24,516 nucleotides of DNA from DASYYE01 sp035946955 (GTDB taxonomy: Bacteria; Actinomycetota; Actinomycetes; Streptosporangiales; Streptosporangiaceae). The translations under genes and the position numbers were made by a program. Of this stretch, positions 13,935 to 21,502 are shown piece by piece. The stretch covers positions 1 to 24,516 of the forward strand of contig DASYYE010000279.1 of NCBI GenBank assembly GCA_035946955.1, written 5' to 3'. The notes under the pieces are model-generated. The model worked only from the letters and a program-made list of their open reading frames with translations, was not told where the DNA came from and searched no databases. Numbering within the stretch: position 1 is the first letter of the stretch; every line of letters begins with the position of its first letter.

Positions 13935-16460
13935 TCAGCCGGTGACCCCGCGTACCCGGCCATTTCCCGTGTCGGCGACCACCACGTTGCCTGCCCCGCC
14001 GACCGCGACTGCGGCTGGGTCGTCGAGCTCGGCATTGGTGGCCTGGCCACCGTCTCCGGTGAAGCCCTGGGTACCGTCTCCCGCCACGGTGTAGATGTCC
14101 TTGGCGGTCATCGCCTGCCCGTAGAACGTGCCGTCTGTCACGGCCACCACCCGCACCCGCTGGCTGGTGGTGTCGGCGATCAGCAGGTTGCCCATGCTGT
14201 CCACGGTGACTCCGCCCGGGAAGTCGAGCGCGGCCTTGACCGCGGGGCCGCCGTCCCCGGTGGATCCCTGGGTGCCGTCTCCGGCGACGGTGTAGATGAA
14301 ACCGGCGGTCATGGCCTGGCCGTAGAACGTGCCGCCCGTCACGGCCACCACCCGCACCCGCTGGTTGGCGGTGTCGGTGATGACCAGGTTGCCGGCCTTG
14401 TCCACCGCCACGCTGCCTGGGTTGGCCATGGCGGCCCGGACAGCCTTCCCGCCGTCACCGGAGAAACCGATCCCGCCGGTGCCGGCGACCTTGTAGATGT
14501 CCCCGGCGGTCATGGGCTGCCCGTAGAAGGTTCCAGTGGTGGCCGCTACCACCTGGATGACGTTGTCATTGGTGTCGGCGACCACCAGGTTGCCGGCGCG
14601 GTCCACGGCCACGCCGCCCGGGTAGTTGAGCTGGGCTTGGGTGGCGGGGCCGCCGTCCCCGGTGAAGCCCTGGATGCCGTCTCCGGCCACGGTGTAGATG
14701 TCCCCGACAGTCATCGACTGCCCGTAGAACGTGCCGGTCCTGGCCGCGACCACCCGGATCCGCTGGTTGTAGGTGTCAGCAATCACCAGGTTGTGCGCAG
14801 TGTCCACGGCCACGCCATGTGGATGGCTGAGTTCCGCGGCCGTGGCCGGCCCGCCATCGCCACCAAAACCTGCCGTCCCGTTCCCGGCGACCGTGGAGAC
14901 GTCGCCATGGGTCACCGGGTGGCCGTACAGCGTCGCGGTCTTGGCCGCCGCCGCCCGCACCCTGCTGTTGCCGGTGTCGCTGATCATCAGGTTCCCCGAG
15001 CCGTCGACGGCCACGCCCTGCGGCGCGTCCAGCACGGACGCCTTGGCCAGGCCGCCGTCGCCGGAGAAGCCGGTCGGTGAGCCGTTGCCCGCGACGCTGT
15101 AGATGTTGCCGGTGCTCACCTGCTGGCCGTAGCAGGTGCCCGCGATGGTGGCCACCATCCGCAGCCGGTAGTTCGACAGGTCGGCGATCAGCAGGTTCCC
15201 GGAGTTGTCGACCGCCACCCCGGACGGTGCACTGAGTCTGGCCTTGGTGGCTGGCCCGCCGTCGCCGCCGAAGCCGGCCGTCCCGGTTCCGGCCACGGTG
15301 TAGACGTCACCGGCGGTCATCGGCTGCCCGTAGAACGTGCCGGTCCTGGCCGCCGCCACCCGGACACGGTTGTTGCCGGTGTCGGCGACCACGATGTTCC
15401 CGCCGCTGTCCAGGGTGATGCCGCCGCCCACGGTGGCGGTGCCGCCGTCGAGGTGGAAAGCGGCGCTGGTGGCTGGGCCGCCGTCGCCGGAGAAGCCCTG
15501 CGTGCCGTCCCCGGCCACCGTGTAGATGTCCCCGCCGGTCATCACCTGGCCGTAGAACCTCCCGGAGGTGGCGGCCACGACCCGGACCCGGTTGTTGCCC
15601 GCGTCGGCGACCACCAGGTTGCCCGCCGTGTCGACCGCGGCGCTGTCCGGGTTGTTGAGCCGGGCGCTGATGGCGGGGCCGCCGTCCCCGGTGGACCCGA
15701 CGCTGCCGTCCCCGGCCACGGTGTAGATGTCCCCGCCGGTCATGGCCTGGCCATAGAACGTGCCGGACTTGACCGCGACCACACGGACCACGGAGTTGTC
15801 GGTGTCCGCGATGACCAGGTTCCCCGCTGTGTCGACCGTCACGGCCTCTGGCAGGAAGAGCCCAGCCGCGGTCGCCTTGCCACCGTCTCCGGTGTAGCCG
15901 AATGACCCATTGCCGGCCACGGTATAGACGTCGCCCGCGGTCATCGCCTGCCCGTAGAAGGTGCCGGACTGCGCGGCCGCCACGCGGATCATGTTGCTGC
16001 GGTCATCGGCGACCACGAGGTTGCCTGCGTGGTCGACCGCTACGCCGCAGGTCTCGATGCTGGCAGCGGTCGCCGGGCCACCCTGGGCCACGGGCCCGGC
16101 GTCCCCCGTGCCCACCGGGTTGGTGAGTGAGCTGCCCGCCTGGGTGAGCTGGCGGACGGCCCCGCCGTCAGCTAGGTAGGCATGGTCTGAGCCGAATGCC
16201 ACGCCACAGGGCCAGTCGGGCCCGCTGGCGCTGTACAGGGAGACCGTGGTGGCCTTGGCGGGGCCGCCTGGACCGCCCGCGAGGGTTGACGCCATTCCGG
16301 CCGTGGTGACCCAGGCTGCCGTGGCCCCGATGGCGCGCGGCCGGGCGCTCGCCTCGCCAATACTGACAGCCAGCACCAACCCAGCCGCTGTTACTACTAC
16401 TGCCACAGGAGTTAGCCTGCGCCTCACACGTTTCGAGGCGGTGATCCACCGGGCGACCAT
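13935..16460 (-). CDS. Secreted NHL-repeat protein, 841 residues
   Basis: The ATG at 16460 has GAGGAGG 8 bases upstream; the open frame is longer but unsupported. The N-terminus is basic (RVRRR, 11-15), hydrophobic at about 17-33, with a likely cleavage after ASA near residue 39. From about 135 to the end run eleven NHL units of about 61-66 residues. Each has the core GVAVD-x2-GNLVVADT-x-N-x-RVRVVA followed by a linker TGTFYGQ-MTAGDIYTVAGDG-x-GF-x-GDGGPA. One degenerate unit precedes them (near 80-105). Eleven or twelve blades suggest two six-bladed beta-propellers side by side. The last unit stops right after RVRG, so the propeller closes close to the C-terminus. NHL propellers usually bind proteins, glycans or nucleic acids. 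Pairing with the exported hydrolase suggests a cell-surface or secreted role. Confidence 0.85.
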   Translation of the reverse strand: MVARWITASKRVRRRLTPVAVVVTAAGLVLAVSIGEASARPRAIGATAAWVTTAGMASTLAGGPGGPAKATTVSLYSASGPDWPCGVAFGSDHAYLADGGAVRQLTQAGSSLTNPVGTGDAGPVAQGGPATAASIETCGVAVDHAGNLVVADDRSNMIRVAAAQSGTFYGQAMTAGDVYTVAGNGSFGYTGDGGKATAAGLFLPEAVTVDTAGNLVIADTDNSVVRVVAVKSGTFYGQAMTGGDIYTVAGDGSVGSTGDGGPAISARLNNPDSAAVDTAGNLVVADAGNNRVRVVAATSGRFYGQVMTGGDIYTVAGDGTQGFSGDGGPATSAAFHLDGGTATVGGGITLDSGGNIVVADTGNNRVRVAAARTGTFYGQPMTAGDVYTVAGTGTAGFGGDGGPATKARLSAPSGVAVDNSGNLLIADLSNYRLRMVATIAGTCYGQQVSTGNIYSVAGNGSPTGFSGDGGLAKASVLDAPQGVAVDGSGNLMISDTGNSRVRAAAAKTATLYGHPVTHGDVSTVAGNGTAGFGGDGGPATAAELSHPHGVAVDTAHNLVIADTYNQRIRVVAARTGTFYGQSMTVGDIYTVAGDGIQGFTGDGGPATQAQLNYPGGVAVDRAGNLVVADTNDNVIQVVAATTGTFYGQPMTAGDIYKVAGTGGIGFSGDGGKAVRAAMANPGSVAVDKAGNLVITDTANQRVRVVAVTGGTFYGQAMTAGFIYTVAGDGTQGSTGDGGPAVKAALDFPGGVTVDSMGNLLIADTTSQRVRVVAVTDGTFYGQAMTAKDIYTVAGDGTQGFTGDGGQATNAELDDPAAVAVGGAGNVVVADTGNGRVRGVTG
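13938..16058 (-). repeat. Tandem in-frame repeat array inside the NHL gene
   Basis: The eleven NHL units are also visible at DNA level as about 190-bp in-frame repeats, with near-identical blocks such as CCGTAGAACGTGCC and GCCGCCGTC(C/G)CC recurring at each period. The arrays are diverged enough to be old, but blocks of 12-20 identical bases could support recombination that changes blade number. Confidence 0.8.
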
Positions 16461-16653
16461 GCTGTATTCCTCCTCGAACCAGCCAAGGATCCCCCGTGAC
16501 ACAGGCGAGGGTGCCACCTGCGCCCGGATAACGCAATAAACTGGGCCGAAACACGCATAAATCAACCGATCGCAATAAAGATCCTTTACCTCGCTATTAC
16601 GCCAAACTCATCTGGGTTAACCGATAGTGCCCGAATGGTGTCGGCGCGGCACG
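16461..16653 (-). promoter_or_regulatory. AT-rich promoter region with CGCAATAAA repeats
   Basis: This gap between the PRPP synthetase stop and the NHL gene start is far richer in A and T than its surroundings. CGCAATAAA occurs at 16532-16540 and 16571-16579, with CGCATAAA between them at 16554-16561. The spacings are 22 and 17 bases. On the minus strand they read TTTATTGCG, upstream of the NHL gene, and could be part of its promoter or an array of regulator sites. The specific promoter boxes are not resolvable by eye. Confidence 0.5.
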
Positions 16654-17607
16654 TCACTGGTCGTGGAAGAGCGAGCTCACCGACTCGCCCACGTGGATCC
16701 GCCTGATCGCCTCCGCCAGTGCCGGAGCCACCGAGATCACGTGCAGTTTCTCTCTGCCTTCCGGCTCGGCGATGGCCACGGTGTTGGTGCAGACCACCTG
16801 GCGGACCTCGGGGTGTGCGGCGATCCGCTTGAGCGCGCCATCGCAGAACAGGCCGTGGGTGCAGGCGACCCAGACGTCTCGTGAGCCACGCTCGCGTAGT
16901 CGCCGCAGCAGTTCGACCAGCGTGCTCCCCCTGGCGATCTCGTCATCGAGCACGATCACGTCGCGGTCGGCCACGTCGCCGATGATGGAGGTGACCGTGA
17001 CCTTCTGGTCGCTCAGCCGCTCCTTGGCACCGGCGGCGACAGGCAGCCCGAGCCGCCGCGCCAGCGCTGCGGCGGCTTTCGCGTTGCCGAGGTCGGGCGA
17101 GACCACGACGGTGCGGGAGAGGTCCAGGCCGTCCAGGTTGCGGAAGTGCGCCGCGATCTCCCGGAGCGCGTGCAGGTGGTCCACCGGGACTGAGAAGAAC
17201 CCATGCACCTGTGGTGCGTGCAGCGTCATCGTGAGTACCCGGCTCGCGCCAGCAGTGACCAGCAGGTCGGCGACGAGACGGCCGCCGATAGAGACTCTCG
17301 GCATGGTCTTCTTGTCGGACCGGGCGTAGGCGTAGTGCGGGACCACCGCACTCACCCGGGCCGCGGACGCCCCCCGGGCGGCGTCCAGCATCAGCAGCAA
17401 CTCGACCAGGTGCTCCTGCACCGGGGCGGACAGCGGCTGGATCAGGAAGACGTCCCGTTCCCGGCAGTTGGACTGGAGCTGAACCTCGAGGCAGTCATTG
17501 GCGAACCGCTGCAGCGTCGCGGGCCGCAGGGGCACCCCGAGGTGACCGCAGATCTCTGCCGCCAGTTCAGGGTGCGCCGTCCCGCCGAAGACCGCAATTT
17601 CCCGCAT
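16654..17607 (-). CDS. prs: Ribose-phosphate pyrophosphokinase (PRPP synthetase) paralogue
   Basis: The protein has 317 residues, the usual family length. PRPP synthetase moves pyrophosphate from ATP to ribose 5-phosphate, feeding nucleotide, His and Trp synthesis in the cytoplasm. Seen here are QPLSAPVQEHLVELLLMLDA (57-76), HYAYARSDKK (91-100) in place of the common YARQDRK, His130 in TLHAPQVHGFF, SPDLG (170-174), the flexible-loop basic stretch AKERLSDQK (194-202), and the ribose phosphate loop LDDEIARGST (220-229) in place of VDDIIDTGGT. The C-terminus has CTHGLFCDGAL. The variants place it among the SDKK-type actinobacterial paralogues and suggest it is not the housekeeping enzyme. The ribosome binding site is weak (GGCTGGG). 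It diverges from the iol operon and shares its intergenic region. Confidence 0.85.
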   Translation of the reverse strand: MREIAVFGGTAHPELAAEICGHLGVPLRPATLQRFANDCLEVQLQSNCRERDVFLIQPLSAPVQEHLVELLLMLDAARGASAARVSAVVPHYAYARSDKKTMPRVSIGGRLVADLLVTAGASRVLTMTLHAPQVHGFFSVPVDHLHALREIAAHFRNLDGLDLSRTVVVSPDLGNAKAAAALARRLGLPVAAGAKERLSDQKVTVTSIIGDVADRDVIVLDDEIARGSTLVELLRRLRERGSRDVWVACTHGLFCDGALKRIAAHPEVRQVVCTNTVAIAEPEGREKLHVISVAPALAEAIRRIHVGESVSSLFHDQ

Positions 17608-17657
17608 ATGCCCAGCCTATGGCCATAACACAGGCCGCTGCTGAGGCGGTCTTCGTC

Positions 17658-17695
17658 ATGTTGTAATGACATGACATAAGGACAACATCTTGACA
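17658..17695 (+). promoter_or_regulatory. Putative operator and -35 box of the iol operon
   Basis: ATGTTGT (17658-17664) and ACAACAT (17682-17688) form a 7-bp inverted repeat with a 17-base spacer. The spacer contains ATGACATGACAT. Directly after it lies TTGACA (17690-17695), a perfect -35 hexamer about 100 bases before the iolG start; the -10 box is poor (near 17711-17718). Within the repeat, 17664-17677 reads TAATGACATGACAT and shares 12 of 14 bases with a site at 24329 beside the regulator gene. A GntR-type repressor binding here would block the iol promoter and could also affect the divergent prs gene. Confidence 0.5.
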
Positions 17696-17795
17696 AGCTC
17701 AGTGGTGGCGACTCAAGCTGGCACCACCAGCCCAAATGCGGGTACCGTCCGGGCCTGTCACTGACGACAGCCCTCACTGCCGGAGGAACCTTTCC

Positions 17796-18797
17796 ATGCG
17801 CGTAGGAGTCGCAGGTGTCGGGCGAATCGGAACGTTCCACGCCGATGCGCTGCACCGCCTGCCACAGGTCCGGTCCATGGTCGTCTATGACCCAGACTCC
17901 CTGCGCGCGACGCGCCTGGCCGATCGCCTCGGCATCGAGACAGCCCATTCAGTGGACGCCCTGCTGGACGCGGGACTCGACGGCCTCGTGATAGCCACCC
18001 CCACCGGCGCACACGCAGAACTGATCGTGCGGGGCGTCCGGGCCGGGATCCCGGTCTTCTGCGAGAAGCCGGTGGCGCCTGATATCGAGGGGACACTGGA
18101 CACGATCAAACAGGCTGGTGACCGGGCCATCCCCGTCCAGGTCGGCTTCCAGCGGCGGTTCGACTCCGGATATTGTGCGGCCAGGCAGGCGGTGCAGTCA
18201 GGGGGACTCGGGTGGATCCACACGCTGCGGGCCACGACCCTGGACCCCGAGCCGCCACCAGCGGAATACATCGCAAGTTCCGGGGGGCTGTTTCGCGACT
18301 GTGCGGTCCATGACTTCGATGCGGTGCGCTGGGTGACCGGCCGTGAGGCCGCCGAGGTGTACGCCCTCGGTGCCAACCGGGGTGCCGAGTTCTTCCGGGA
18401 GGCGGGGGACGTGGACACCGCGTCGGCCATGCTCACCATGGACGACGGCGCCCTCGCCCTGGTGTCGAACTCCCGGTACAACGGCGCTGGCTATGACGTG
18501 CGGCTGGAAGTGCTCGGGTCGCTCGGCAGCATCAGCGCAGGCCTCGACGACCGGGTGCCGCTGCGGTCGGCTGAGACGGGCGTCGGATTCCCCGCGGGCC
18601 GTCCCTACCCGGGGTTCACGGAGCGGTTCCGCAGTGCCTACGAAGCCGAACTGGCCGCATTCCTCGACCTGGCCGCCGGCGGCTCGCCGGAACACCCCAC
18701 CATGGAGGACGCGCTCGAGGCGTTCTACATCGCCGAGGCTTGCGAGGTCTCCCGCGCCAGGCATGAGCCCGTACGGTTGGCCGAGGTCCGGCGATGA
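17796..18797 (+). CDS. iolG: myo-Inositol 2-dehydrogenase (Gfo/Idh/MocA family)
   Basis: The protein has 333 residues. The ATG at 17796 has GGAGGAA 6 bases upstream. IolG oxidises myo-inositol to 2-keto-myo-inositol (scyllo-inosose) with NAD+, the first step of inositol catabolism. The N-terminal Rossmann domain starts GVAGVGRIG (4-12, the GxGxxG loop) followed by the HADAL helix. The catalytic Lys91 lies in EKPVAPD (90-96), and Asp168 and His172 in GLFRDCAVHDFD have the spacing of the Asp and His of Bacillus subtilis IolG. VGFQRRFDSGY (116-126) is the typical strand of this subgroup. It is the first gene of a six-gene operon and overlaps iolE by ATGA. The context confirms inositol over other sugars. 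Confidence 0.9.
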   Translation: MRVGVAGVGRIGTFHADALHRLPQVRSMVVYDPDSLRATRLADRLGIETAHSVDALLDAGLDGLVIATPTGAHAELIVRGVRAGIPVFCEKPVAPDIEGTLDTIKQAGDRAIPVQVGFQRRFDSGYCAARQAVQSGGLGWIHTLRATTLDPEPPPAEYIASSGGLFRDCAVHDFDAVRWVTGREAAEVYALGANRGAEFFREAGDVDTASAMLTMDDGALALVSNSRYNGAGYDVRLEVLGSLGSISAGLDDRVPLRSAETGVGFPAGRPYPGFTERFRSAYEAELAAFLDLAAGGSPEHPTMEDALEAFYIAEACEVSRARHEPVRLAEVRR

Positions 18798-19669
18798 CCC
18801 CACTGCCCGCCCGCATCGCCGGGGCGCCGATCTCCTGGGGGGTCTGTGAGGTCGATGGCTGGGGATACCAGCTGCCGGTGGAGCGTGTCCTGCGTGAGAT
18901 GGGTGAAGCTGGCCTGGCCGCCACCGAGTACGGGCCGGACGGCTTCCTCCCGGCCAGCCCGGCCACCCGCGCCGCCGTCCTGGCCCACCATGGGCTCACC
19001 GCGGCCGGTGGGTTCGTGCCCGTGGTCGCGCACCGCCCGGACCTGGACCCGGTACCCGCGGCCGGCAGCGCACTGGCTGGCTTCGGCCCGCCCAGCACCG
19101 CGGTGCTGGTGCTCGCCGCCGCCACTGGCGCCCATGGGTATGACAAACGCCCAGAACTCGACAGCGCTGGCTGGTCGATGCTGCTGGCCAACCTGGACCG
19201 CCTGGCATCGGCCGCCGCGGGGCATGGGTACACAGCCACGTTGCACCCCCACGTCGGGACCATGGTGGAGACCCGCGCTGATGTAGAGCGGGTGCTGGAG
19301 GGCAGCGGCGTCCCGCTGTGCCTCGACACCGGGCACCTGCTGATCGGAGGCACCGACCCCGCGTGGCTCGCCCGGGTCGCCCCGTCGCGCATAGCCCACG
19401 TCCACCTCAAGGACGTCCGCGCCAACTGGGCCAGCCGGGTGCAGGCGGGCGATGTCAGCTACACCGACGCTGTGCGCGGCGGGATGTACTGCCCGCTCGG
19501 CCAGGGCGATGTCGATGTCGCCGACGTGGTCGGCGCGCTGGAGACAGCCGGGTACCGGGGCTGGTACGTGCTGGAACAGGACACGGTGCTGACAGGGGAG
19601 CCGGACGGCGCCGGGCCCGTCTCCGATGTCCGCACCAGCGTTGCCTGCCTGCGGGGGCTGCTGCGATGA
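18794..19669 (+). CDS. iolE: Inosose dehydratase-like TIM-barrel protein (sugar isomerase/epimerase fold)
   Basis: The protein has 291 residues. IolE removes water from 2-keto-myo-inositol to give 3D-(3,5/4)-trihydroxycyclohexane-1,2-dione, with a divalent metal. It begins GAPISWGVCEVDGWGYQL (10-27), as in actinobacterial iol-linked members. Metal and substrate residues are visible in HPHVGTMVET (151-160), LCLDTGH (175-181), IAHVHLKDV (200-208), GQGDVD (236-241) and LEQD (260-263), the order expected in AP-endonuclease-2-type barrels. It overlaps iolG by ATGA and iolC by ATGA. The N-terminal motif differs from the B. subtilis type (PIGWGNDD), so an epimerase role like IolI/IolH is possible, but the operon needs a dehydratase and has no other candidate. 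Confidence 0.8.
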   Translation: MTPLPARIAGAPISWGVCEVDGWGYQLPVERVLREMGEAGLAATEYGPDGFLPASPATRAAVLAHHGLTAAGGFVPVVAHRPDLDPVPAAGSALAGFGPPSTAVLVLAAATGAHGYDKRPELDSAGWSMLLANLDRLASAAAGHGYTATLHPHVGTMVETRADVERVLEGSGVPLCLDTGHLLIGGTDPAWLARVAPSRIAHVHLKDVRANWASRVQAGDVSYTDAVRGGMYCPLGQGDVDVADVVGALETAGYRGWYVLEQDTVLTGEPDGAGPVSDVRTSVACLRGLLR

Positions 19670-20616
19670 CCGCCTATGACGTGCTGACGATCGGGCGTGT
19701 GGGTGTGGACATCTACCCGTTGCAGACCGGCGTGGGCCTGGAAGAGGTGGAGACGTTCCGGAAGTTCCTCGGCGGCAGTGCCACGAACGTGGCCGTGGCC
19801 GCCGCCCGGCACGGCCGGGGATCCGCCGTGATCACGCGCACCGGCGAAGACCCGTTCGGCCGGTACATCCACCAGGCCCTGCGCGGCTTCGGCGTGGACG
19901 ACACCTTCGTGACGGCTGTGCCCGGCCTGCCCACCCCGGTGACCTTCTGCGAAGTGTTCCCCCCGGACCACTTCCCTATCTGGTTCTACCGCTACCCGAA
20001 AGCACCCGACCTGGAGATCCGGCCCGAGGAGATCCCCGTGGACGTGGTGCGCTCGGCGCGCCTGCTGTGGGCGACCGGGACCGGCCTGTGCGCCGAGCCC
20101 AGCCGCTCGGCGCACGCCGCCGCGTGGCAGGCGCGCGGCCGGGCTCCGCTGACCGTGCTCGACCTCGACTACCGGCCAATGTTCTGGGAGTCGCGGGAGG
20201 CGGCCAGCGCTGCCATGCGTGGCGCTCTGGCCCAGGTGAGCGTGGCGGTCGGAAACCTGGACGAGTGTGAGACCGCGGTCGGGACAAGCCATCCGCACGA
20301 GGCAGCCCGTGCCCTCCTTGACCTCGGCGTAGACCTGGCAGTGGTCAAGCAGGGCCCACGTGGCGTGTACGCGCGCACCCGCGACACCGTCGTGGAGGTC
20401 CCCGCGCTGCGCATCGAGGTGGTCAACGGGCTGGGCGCGGGGGACGGGTTCGGTGGCGCACTGTGCCACGGGCTGCTCGCGGGCTGGCCACTGGAGCGGA
20501 CGGTCCGGTTCGCCAATGCGGCGGGGGCCATCGTGGCCGGGCGCCTGGAATGCTCCTCCGCCATGCCCACCACCGCGGAAGTCGAGGAGTTCCTGGAGAT
20601 GACCCATGCAGGGTGA
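19666..20616 (+). CDS. iolC: 5-Dehydro-2-deoxygluconokinase (PfkB family)
   Basis: The protein has 316 residues, starting with the ATG that overlaps the iolE stop. IolC phosphorylates 2-deoxy-5-keto-D-gluconate at C6. The PfkB fold is clear: LTIGRVGVDIYP (7-18), the N-terminal signature GGSATNVAVAAARHG (about 36-50), and the C-terminal signature with GLGAGDGFGGAL, whose Asp260 is the predicted catalytic base. DECETAVG after a VGNLDE stretch is the usual ATP-side helix. The DIYPLQTGVGLEEV stretch near the N-terminus is the inositol-type kinase pattern. The 3' end overlaps the next gene by 11 bases. Confidence 0.9.
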   Translation: MTAYDVLTIGRVGVDIYPLQTGVGLEEVETFRKFLGGSATNVAVAAARHGRGSAVITRTGEDPFGRYIHQALRGFGVDDTFVTAVPGLPTPVTFCEVFPPDHFPIWFYRYPKAPDLEIRPEEIPVDVVRSARLLWATGTGLCAEPSRSAHAAAWQARGRAPLTVLDLDYRPMFWESREAASAAMRGALAQVSVAVGNLDECETAVGTSHPHEAARALLDLGVDLAVVKQGPRGVYARTRDTVVEVPALRIEVVNGLGAGDGFGGALCHGLLAGWPLERTVRFANAAGAIVAGRLECSSAMPTTAEVEEFLEMTHAG

Positions 20617-21502
20617 GCAGTTCGCCTGGCTGCGCGAGGTACGGGCCACCCAGCCTGAGCTGGTGGCCGCCCGGGCCGCTGCCCGCAAACGGCGGCCACT
20701 GCTCGGGGCCGACGGCCGGCTGATGATCGTCGCGGCCGACCATCCCGCGCGGGCTGCCCTGGGGGTGCGCGGCCAGGCCGCTGCCATGGCCAACCGCTAC
20801 GACCTCCTGAACCGCCTGCTCACCGCGCTCGCCCGGCCAGGGGTCGACGGGTTGCTCGCCACCGCGGACATCATCGAGGACCTGCTGCTGCTGGGGGCAC
20901 TGGACGACAAGGTCGTCATCGGATCCATGAACCGTGGCGGCCTGGCGGGCGCGAGCTTCGAGATGGACGACCGGTTCACCGCCTATGACGTCGCGACGAT
21001 CGCGGCCATGGGCCTGGACGGCGGGAAGATGCTCACCCGGATCGACCCGGACGACCCAGGCAGCGTGGCGACACTGGAGGCAGCGGGCCAGGCGGTCACC
21101 AGGCTCAGCTCCCGCGGGCTGATGGCACTGCTGGAACCCTTCTGGTCCCACCGGGCCGAAGGCCGCCTGGTGAATGACCTGTCAACGCCCGCCGTCGTCC
21201 GGTCCGTGGCGGTTGCCGCTGGCCTGGGCGCACGGAGCAGCCACACCTGGCTGAAACTGCCCGTGGTCGACGGCATGGCCGAGGTGATGGCCGCCACGAC
21301 CCTGCCCACGCTGCTGCTCGGCGGGGATCCCGACGACCCGCCATCCGAGACGCAGGCCCGCTGGTCCGCGGCACTCGCGCTGCCGGGGGTGCGGGGCTTC
21401 GTGGTCGGCCGGGCCCTGCTGTACCCCCCCGACGGTGACGTGGCCGCGGCCGTGGACGCGGCCTGCGCACTCGTCCACGCGACCGTGGCGGCCCAGCCAT
21501 GA
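20606..21502 (+). CDS. Cgl0159-like (beta/alpha)8 aldolase in the iol operon
   Basis: The protein has 298 residues. The ATG at 20606 lies inside the iolC end, with GGAG about 8 bases upstream. It looks like the class I aldolase-type barrel (deoxyribose-phosphate aldolase/LacD relatives) that sits between iolC and iolB in Corynebacterium glutamicum (Cgl0159). VAADHPARA (42-50) opens strand 1, LLATADII (83-90) strand 2, GSMNRGGLAG (106-115), DGGKMLTRIDPDD (138-150) and WLKLPVVDG (215-223) follow. Lys141 or Lys217 could form the Schiff base. By position it should cleave 6-phospho-5-dehydro-2-deoxygluconate to malonate semialdehyde and dihydroxyacetone phosphate, the job IolJ does in Bacillus. 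That role is inferred from context, not proven here. It overlaps iolB by ATGA. Confidence 0.8.
   Translation: MQGEQFAWLREVRATQPELVAARAAARKRRPLLGADGRLMIVAADHPARAALGVRGQAAAMANRYDLLNRLLTALARPGVDGLLATADIIEDLLLLGALDDKVVIGSMNRGGLAGASFEMDDRFTAYDVATIAAMGLDGGKMLTRIDPDDPGSVATLEAAGQAVTRLSSRGLMALLEPFWSHRAEGRLVNDLSTPAVVRSVAVAAGLGARSSHTWLKLPVVDGMAEVMAATTLPTLLLGGDPDDPPSETQARWSAALALPGVRGFVVGRALLYPPDGDVAAAVDAACALVHATVAAQP

Noticed and set aside
19459..20793. A 444-codon minus-strand open frame
   Set aside because: It is antisense to iolE/iolC and the aldolase gene and shows no domain; the plus-strand genes are unambiguous.
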